This document shows, in pieces, positions 57,441 to 64,000 of a DNA stretch of 64,000 nucleotides. The translations under genes were made by a program, and so were the position numbers. Below the pieces are notes generated by a model. It ran no database searches. It was not told the origin of the DNA and saw only the letters and a list, made by a program, of their open reading frames with translations. Every line of letters starts with the position of its first letter. Within the stretch, counting starts at the first letter, position 1. Location of the stretch: assembly GCA_964017235.1 (NCBI GenBank), contig OZ024929.1:21511464-21575463 (forward strand), in the 5' to 3' direction. This stretch comes from Sabellastarte sp. h YS-2021. Lineage: Eukaryota; Annelida; Polychaeta; Sabellida; Sabellidae.

Positions 57441-58701
57441 AGGTATCTGTCGGATTTCCCAATAATATATGTTTAGAAAGATATTTTACTTGATCAAAAT
57501 TCATGGACAGCTCATTAATATTAATGAGGTCACAGATTTTGATGGTGGTTTCTTAATATTTTTCTGCTTTAAGATCAAATATCATATCAACTAGATGGAC
57601 TACTGTACTGTACAGAGCTCATGAATATTTATATATGCGTAAAAAATATTTGGCGATTCCATTGGATTTTTTAACAATATTTTACTTGAAGAATTTGTGG
57701 ACTACTTATTAATATTCATAAGGTCATAGTATTCTGTGGGGTTTTCCAACATATTTGTACAAATTGATGGTGTAATGACTGAATTTGTGATGCCCTGACA
57801 TTAGATGAAAACTTAAAACCACAATGCCGTGACAGGCAAGGAGCCACTTTGATGTAAATAACCATTTTCAGTATTTTTTTAAAATTCTATCACTAGCCTT
57901 GAAGTTTATTTTTATTGGACAAGACAATAAAAATTGACCACTAATTAATAGAAGCCCAGTTAAAAATGTCTAAATAAACTGAAAATGTATTTTTTATTAG
58001 TTTAAACTTCATCATAAAGTCATCCCCCAGAATTTTTAGCCCCTCCCACACATTTTGTGTACTGGTGGGGGATCGCCCCCACTTTTTGAAATTCCTAGAA
58101 TCAACACTGTTTTCACCATTAGACTGAGCCCAATGATTTTCAGCGACCGATAGTTTTCAGTGTACAATCTTGACCAACTGTTATGCACCCTGCACCCTAT
58201 GCACTGCACCAAAATGCACTGCACCGGTGCTATTTACTGGTGCAATTGCACATCTGAAAAAGTACTTCATGGGGAGTGTTAGACTTATTCTCCAGCCTCT
58301 GATGAGATAGCACATTTTGACTATCGAAATACAGTTGTGTATAACATTACAACAGTATAAGGCCCAACTCAATATAAATTTGGTATAAAGTGAACTTTAT
58401 CTGTGACTACCATCACTTAGAACTGCATTTGTTTCCTTGATATAAAATTATGACATCAAAAGATCACGGCAATTCAGTTGCCAAGGAAATAAGTCTGTTT
58501 ATCACTGTTGCACAATCACAAAAGCAGAACTTCATTTTATCAGCTTAACCATACTAACATTGATCTTGTATGCTTGATTAATTTATATGTTACAACATGA
58601 GATACTCCAAAAGTTTACAAGACATTCTCATTGCAGAGAGTACAGATTATCATTACTCAGTATGAAATTGGGAAATAACTGTAGTTTTTACTGTTTTGTA
58701 G
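57441..58701. other. Intron-like or intergenic sequence 5' of the glycosidase exon
   Basis: No exon recognised. Fragments such as TTTTCAGTGTACAATCTTGA near 58156 recall the SINE A body. Confidence 0.4.
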
Positions 58702-60720
58702 GAAATAGTTGGTCTATTTGGGGAAGAATTTCCTTTCACTGGGTTGGCTGCATTGTTGACACTGATTCTCCCCTGTCTTGTAAGGAGCTACGTCCAACAA
58801 GAATGCAAAGTTGAACACAAGCGCAAACAGGCATCATCAAAAAGAATACAGTATCACACCCTCCTGCTGGAAATAAACAGAGGCCTTTCTTTGGAAGTCA
58901 TTGAGGAGCATCAGACAAAGCTTACTGGTCAACTGTGTACATTCTCGGCATGTAATGATGTGGACATTGAACTTGAAGACAAGAACCTTGTTGTTACTAT
59001 AGATGGAAGTATATCACTAACAATAAAACATTCGTTGGATGGTCAAGTGCATTGTTATGAGTTCTTTTGGGAGAGTTCATCATCCACAGTATGGTACTGT
59101 GGGACTCTTGAAGACTCTTTCCAAATGCTGGATTCTCACTGGTATGGGTTAGGCCATGTCTTCTGTCACCATTGGCCAATGGAAAAGTGGAATACAACTA
59201 AGGGTCCTATGGTGACTGGGGAATCAGGACCATTTCCAATTATGTCATCCACCTACTATGGGGGCATTCAAGAAAGGTTGCTCTTCAGTTCTACGGGTGT
59301 TGGTATTCATGTGGATCAAGATGTACCTTTGTTTGTTTCTGTTAACAGCAATAATGACGGCCTTTTAAAAGTTTACTCTTCTTTTAAGGGTCCTTATCAC
59401 AACTCTACAGGAAGAAATCTGTTTTTGAAATACCATCTCTGCCAAACCAGCAATATTAAAGAATTATGGCTTTACATGCACAAAAAGTTTCTGCAGAATC
59501 CCATATCCATTCCAAATGAAATAACATTTACAAAACCTGTATGGTCTACTTGGGCGGAGTATAAAACTGGTGTCAATGAAAGTAAAGTCCTGAAACTTGT
59601 TGAAGAAATAGAGTGTCATGGTTTCCCTTGTTCTCATGTAGAGATAGATGATGATTGGACTCCCCATTATGGTGATAATGTAGTGGACACTCACAAGTTT
59701 CCAAATATGAAAACACTGGTCACAGTAACAAAGAAAAAGGGCTACAATCTATCTCTATGGATCCATCCATATGTAAGCTTGTTTTCAAAAACTTTTTTGA
59801 AATATTGGAAGAAGGGTCTTCTGGTGAAAGGATACTGCAGTTTACCTGCAGTCTTCTCATGGTGGAATGGTTATGCTGGTCTGATAGATATCACAAATGA
59901 GCAAGCCAGAGATGACTATAATAGTGACTTGGAGCAGCTAAAACAGACTTATGGTATAAGCTCATTCAAATTTGATGCTGGTGAAGGCTGTCAGCTGTCC
60001 AGAAGCTCCAAATTGTGTCATCCAGTGAGTTCACCAAATGCTTACAGTCACCTGTTTGCTGAATTTGCTTACAATAGTGACAAGGAATGCTTGATGCAGG
60101 AAATCAGAGTGGCCTATAGGAACCAAAACCTGCCTATATGGTTTAGACTACAGGATAAGGACTCCAACTGGGGCTATTTTAATGGCATCAGAACTGTCAT
60201 TCCACATGTGCTCACACTAGGCTTACTTGGCTATCCATTTGTTCTTCCTGATATGATTGGTGGAAATGCATATTCGGGAAAACCTGATCGCGAGCTGTAC
60301 ATTAGATGGGTACAACTCAATGCCCTCATGCCAGCTATGCAGTTTTCTCTCGTTCCCTGGAAGTATGATCCAGAGGTTATAGTTATAGCACGAAGAATGT
60401 GTGAATTACACAGACAGTTTGCGCAGACAATTATTGAATTGGCAAGAGAAGCTACAGTTACCGGTGCACCTATTATTCGCCCCCTCTGGTGGATTGCCCC
60501 ATTGGATGAAGTGGCTCTTACAATTGATGATGAATTCTTATTAGGAGATGATGTACTAGTAGCACCTGTATTGGAGAGGGATGTCAGATTCAGGGATATT
60601 TATTTGCCATGTGGAGAATGGAAAGATGAAATATCTCAGGAAACATTTGAAGGTGGACAATGGATTAAGAATTATTACACCGGTTTGGCTGATCTACCAC
60701 ATTTTTCACGAATGAAGTAA
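58702..60720 (+). CDS. MYORG-like: MYORG-like GH31 glycosidase, large 3' exon
   Basis: The open frame begins right after an acceptor (TTTTGTAG, AG 58700-58701), starting EIVGLFGEEF, and runs 672 codons to TAA at 60718-60720. There is no ATG near the beginning, so one or more 5' exons with the start codon are missing. A hydrophobic stretch (FTGLAALLTLILPCLVRSY) near the N terminus may be part of a signal anchor. Colinear with human MYORG: HWYGLGH...HWPM, VWSTWAEYKTGVNESKVL, HVEIDDDWTPHYGD, WIHP, and SSFKFDAGEG with the GH31 nucleophile Asp at 59974-59976. FRLQDKDSNWGY follows, which by homology holds the acid/base Asp (60154-60162), then LGYPFVLPDMIGGNA and PAMQFSLVPWKYD. Both catalytic regions are intact, so activity is expected. 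Human MYORG is an ER-lumenal alpha-galactosidase; N-glycosylation sequons (NTT, NST, NES) fit a lumenal protein. Confidence 0.93.
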   Translation, partial: EIVGLFGEEFPFTGLAALLTLILPCLVRSYVQQECKVEHKRKQASSKRIQYHTLLLEINRGLSLEVIEEHQTKLTGQLCTFSACNDVDIELEDKNLVVTIDGSISLTIKHSLDGQVHCYEFFWESSSSTVWYCGTLEDSFQMLDSHWYGLGHVFCHHWPMEKWNTTKGPMVTGESGPFPIMSSTYYGGIQERLLFSSTGVGIHVDQDVPLFVSVNSNNDGLLKVYSSFKGPYHNSTGRNLFLKYHLCQTSNIKELWLYMHKKFLQNPISIPNEITFTKPVWSTWAEYKTGVNESKVLKLVEEIECHGFPCSHVEIDDDWTPHYGDNVVDTHKFPNMKTLVTVTKKKGYNLSLWIHPYVSLFSKTFLKYWKKGLLVKGYCSLPAVFSWWNGYAGLIDITNEQARDDYNSDLEQLKQTYGISSFKFDAGEGCQLSRSSKLCHPVSSPNAYSHLFAEFAYNSDKECLMQEIRVAYRNQNLPIWFRLQDKDSNWGYFNGIRTVIPHVLTLGLLGYPFVLPDMIGGNAYSGKPDRELYIRWVQLNALMPAMQFSLVPWKYDPEVIVIARRMCELHRQFAQTIIELAREATVTGAPIIRPLWWIAPLDEVALTIDDEFLLGDDVLVAPVLERDVRFRDIYLPCGEWKDEISQETFEGGQWIKNYYTGLADLPHFSRMK

Positions 60721-61739
60721 TTTTGATGTCCATGCAAATGCAAAATTTATGCTTATCACTAGAAATGCCACAATTATGGGCAAATACACATTAAAAGAAG
60801 AAGTTACTTAGTGTTGCTAGAATTAAGTTAGAAATACAAATGTCTATATTATTCTTTATTGGTAACTTCATTTTTCTGGTTGAGTAAAGATAATTATTTC
60901 TACTCGCCCAAAATAGAATTAAGATCAGTTTTGGCTTTTTTAAAATTCATATTTATGTATTCTATATGTTTAGTTTAATTTAAAGTGTTTCTGACCTTGA
61001 ACAATGCTTAAAGATAGGAGTAAAATTAACTGTATATTGAACTGCATCCTGAGCATTTATTGGAACCATAAAAAGAGGATTATAGCCCTTTACTCCTGAT
61101 GGATTTTGAAGTTGTTTTTCCTGCTTAAAGGGGGAAGAAACTGTAAAATAAAAATACAAATTTTGTATGAATAAAATTGCTTGTTAAAAATATTGTGCCA
61201 TGCGTAGTCACTAGTATCCTGGGAAATTCCACATTGCAGTGTATATTTGTACTTTATGTAGTTTGTTACATAGAAAACACCCTGTATCCTCAGAATTGTA
61301 TCAAAACCATATAGATTCAATAGAATAAGTCTTAATCTCAAGTGGTTACATTGGTTGCCTGTCGAATACCACTCATTTTTGAAAACTGGCTCGCTGGTTC
61401 ACACATTCTTTCGAACTGGTTATACTAAATATTTAATGTATATTTTTCTCCTTATACCAGTCTTTACAATACTAGGCAGTGTTGAGGTGAGGAAAACTTC
61501 TTATGGTTCAACAGGTTTTGTGCTCCAGTCATAAATCAGCAAAGCAGTTTGGTCAAAGTTTTGCTTTTGACTCACCTAGTGCCAGTGTTCACGGCTTAGC
61601 CAAAATGGTTAGTGGCCCAACGGGCCAGTAACTTGAAAAACTTAACTGCCTGAAAGAAAAGTTCCTCGTCCAATATTTATTTGTTAAAATCTAGTGCAAA
61701 TTCAAATGTCTAAAGCTTGCCTCCAAGTTTTTTTGGCCT
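60721..61739. other. 3' flank of the glycosidase gene
   Basis: AT-rich. AATAAA-type hexamers near 61146 and 61171 could end the transcript. No other gene seen. Confidence 0.45.
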
Positions 61740-62227
61740 CGTTTCCAAAAACAAGATGGCCGCCACGGCCGTTTTATTCAAATTTTTAGGGACTTTTGCT
61801 GCCCCAGTATATCAAAGGGCATGCAATGTACACTTTCCAAATTTGCGGGATATGTTCATCATGGTCAAAGCTTGCTTGGGAATTATTCTGGATATCTGGA
61901 CAAAAACAAGATGGCCGCCGTGGGTGTTTCTTTGACCGTTTTTTTACAAAATACAAAAAGTGGAAATATCTCGAAAACTGTAAGAGATAGAGCAATTTTG
62001 AGTGAATTTTTGACCCGCAGGGTAGTACAGGAGTATTCAGTTGCAATATTAAAAATTTCAAATTTTACAACTTTTGGCGGCCATCTTGAATTTTTGCGGA
62101 AAATGAAAAATGGCAAATATCTCTGAAACTGTCAGAGATAGAGCGATTTCGAGCGAATTTTGGACCCGCAGGGTAGTAGAAGAGTATTCTGTTGAAACAT
62201 GAAAGTTTTCAATTTCACATGGTCAAG
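61740..62227. repeat. ~152 bp tandem repeat leading into the satellite
   Basis: ACAAGATGGCCGCC occurs near 61751 and 61904, and GATAGAGC.ATTT.GAG.GAATTTT.GACCCGCAGGGTAGTA occurs near 61985 and 62138, both at about 152-153 bp spacing. The last unit passes directly into the 133 bp satellite at TCAAGTTTCAGACCC. Confidence 0.7.
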
Positions 62228-63558
62228 TTTCAGACCCATAGCTAATTACTCACCTACTCAAAATGAGTAACTGCGAATTATCTTTAAAAGTATTGCAGAT
62301 AGCCTATTTTTCTCAAATAACTCATTCACCTACTTTTAGAAGAGCTTTCACTTGGTGAAGTTTCAGACCCGTAGCTAATTACTCGCCTACTCATAATGAG
62401 TAAATGTGAATTATCTCTAAAAGTATTGCAGATAGCCAATTTTTCTCAAATAACTCATTCACCTACTATTGGGAGAGCTTTCACTTTGTGAAGTTTCAGA
62501 CCCGCAGCTAATTATTCACCTACTCAAAATGAGTAAATGCTAATTACCTCTAAAAGTATTGCAGATAGCCAATTTTTCTCAAATAACTCATTGATCTACT
62601 TTTGGGAGAGCTTTCTCATGGTGAAGTTTCAGACCCGTAGATAATTACTCACCTCAAAATGAGTAAATGCGAATTATCTCTTAAAAGTATTACATATAGC
62701 CAATTTTTCCCAAATAACTCATTCACCTACTTTTGGAAAAGCTTTCACATGGTCAAGTTTCACACCCATAGCTAATTACTCACCTACTCAAAATGAGTAA
62801 ATGCGAATTATCTCTAAAAGTATTGCAGATAGCCAATTTTTCTCAAATAACTCAATTCACCTACTTCTGGGAGAGCTTTCACTTGGTGAAGTTTCAGACC
62901 TGTAGCTAATTATTCAACTACTCAAAATGAGTAAATGCTAATTATCTCTAAAAGTATTGCAGATAGCCAATTTTTCTCAAATAACTCAATTCACCTACTT
63001 CTGGGAGAGCTTTCACTTGGTGAAGTTTCAGACCTGTAGCTAATTATTCAACTACTCAAAATGAGTAAATGCTAATTATCTCTAAAAGTATTGCAGATAG
63101 CCAATTTTTCTCAAATAACTCATTCACCTACTTTTGGAAGATCTTTTGCATGGTGAAGTTTCAGACCCGTAGCTAATTACTCACCTACTCAAAATGAGTA
63201 AATGCGAATTATCTCTAAAAGTATTGCAGATAGTCAATTTTTCTCAAATAACTGATTCACCTACTTTTGGGAGAGCTTTCACTTGGTGAAGTTTCAGACC
63301 CGTAGCTAATTATTCACCTACTCAAAATGAGTAAATGCTAATTATCTCTAAAAGTATTGCAGATAGCCAATTTTTCTCAAATAACTCATTCGCCTACTTT
63401 TGGGAGAGCTTTCACTTGGTGAAATTTCAGACCCGTAGCTAATGACTCACCTACGCAAAATAAGTAAACACCTATTATCACTAAAAGTATTGCAGATAGC
63501 CAGTATTTCTCAAATAACTCATTCACCTACATTTTGGAGAGCTTTCACATGCTAAAGT
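62228..63558. repeat. 133 bp satellite array, about ten units
   Basis: TTTCAGACC marks unit starts at 62228, 62361, 62494, 62627, 62758, 62892, 63026, 63159, 63292 and 63425, i.e. 131-134 bp spacing. Each unit carries GTAGCTAATTACTCACCTAC, AAAATGAGTAAATGC, AAAAGTATTGCAGATAGCC and AACTCATTCACCTAC. The units at 62892 and 63026 share private changes (ACCTGTAG, TTCAACTAC). Confidence 0.95.
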
Positions 63559-64000
63559 TTTTTTTATGAATTTTTAAAATAATTTTTAATGCGTTAAAAT
63601 TAATGAAATCATGCACTAAATCAATTATAACTTGAAAAGTATTGCATTTAGAGCACTTTGTTAAAATATGTTATTCAGCTACTTTTTCCATAGCTACAAG
63701 ATGGTGAGTAACTTGGGTGTCTATCTCAATAACTAAGTGAGTAATAGCTACCTTTGGATTTTTCACTAACTTCCATCATGAGTAAAATCACTTGTAACTT
63801 GAAAACTATTGCATTTACAGAATTTTGTGCAATATGTTATTCATCTACTTTTGGGTCAGCTATAACATAATAAAATTACAGACCTCTAGCTCATGGCATA
63901 GCTGAGTAATAGCTACTTTTAGGTTATCACTGTTGGGTAAATCACTTATAACTTGAAAACTGTTGCATTTAGATTATTTTGTTTCAATATGTTATTCACC
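63559..64000. repeat. Diverged, longer-unit continuation of the satellite
   Basis: TAACTTGAAAA.T.TTGCATTTA followed by ATATGTTATTCA.CTACTTTT recurs near 63629, 63795 and 63952 (about 157-166 bp apart). The half-motifs (GTATTGCA, ATTCACCTACTTTT) are those of the 133 bp unit. The array continues past the window end. Confidence 0.8.

Noticed and set aside
58744-58746. Start of the glycosidase at 58744 as 'MAALLTL'
   Set aside because: The codon is TTG, not ATG. The frame is open back to an acceptor at 58700-58701, so the true start is in an upstream exon.
61717-62126. Cluster of 64-101 codon open frames on both strands
   Set aside because: They follow the ~152 bp tandem repeat and have no domain signature; repeat periodicity explains the open frames.
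62228-63558. Regular ~133 bp spacing suggested a CRISPR-like array
   Set aside because: The whole unit repeats, not a short repeat with unique spacers, and the context is eukaryotic. It is a satellite.

Overview
This 64 kb window is animal nuclear DNA: AT-rich, gene-poor, with intron-split genes carrying GT..AG junctions and a very dense layer of transposon and satellite sequence. A lophotrochozoan, most likely a mollusc, is the best guess. That is an inference from a sigma-class glutathione S-transferase, an invertebrate MYORG-like glycosidase, the style of the tRNA-derived SINEs (ending in AAATAAATAAAT), and interspersed repeats of a kind familiar from marine invertebrates. No bacterial operon, CRISPR array or genuine stand-alone tRNA/rRNA gene is seen.

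Genes in order: (1) an ankyrin-repeat/SOCS-box protein, + strand, 3624-5169, 5' end missing; (2) a complete five-exon sigma-class GST, - strand, 16966 to 11177, 203 aa; (3) two unrecognised - strand genes, B (31906 to 28942, 536 aa) and A (41272 to 40064, 402 aa), which share two short conserved blocks (NL..W.KWR...N and FL..GIPR.K) and look like tandem duplicates of an uncharacterised family with repeated tyrosine motifs; (4) a GH31 glycosidase of the MYORG type, + strand, 58702-60720. Three further + strand exon candidates (33223-33370, 42341-42446, 56998-57337) are weakly supported.

Mobile layer: a decayed DIRS-type tyrosine-recombinase retrotransposon fills 1-3352. There are three CR1/jockey-like non-LTR fragments, at least seven copies of one tRNA-derived SINE (several with target-site duplications), three copies of a second SINE, and at least nine TIR or foldback elements. 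Among these are a 223 bp MITE with perfect 49 bp TIRs (32839-33061), an element with ~210 bp TIRs (51752-53222) and a head-to-tail trio of one TIR element (48000-51201) inserted into an older repeat.

Tandem repeats: a ~21 bp AGTTAGTAACT minisatellite (23.6-24.3 kb, relative at 20.6-20.9 kb), a ~133 bp satellite (62.2-63.6 kb and beyond), a ~16-30 bp repeat just 3' of gene A that resembles its proline-rich coding end, and four runs of more than 20 G/C bases. The genes show no obvious functional link to one another; the most novel protein-coding signal is the gene A/gene B pair.
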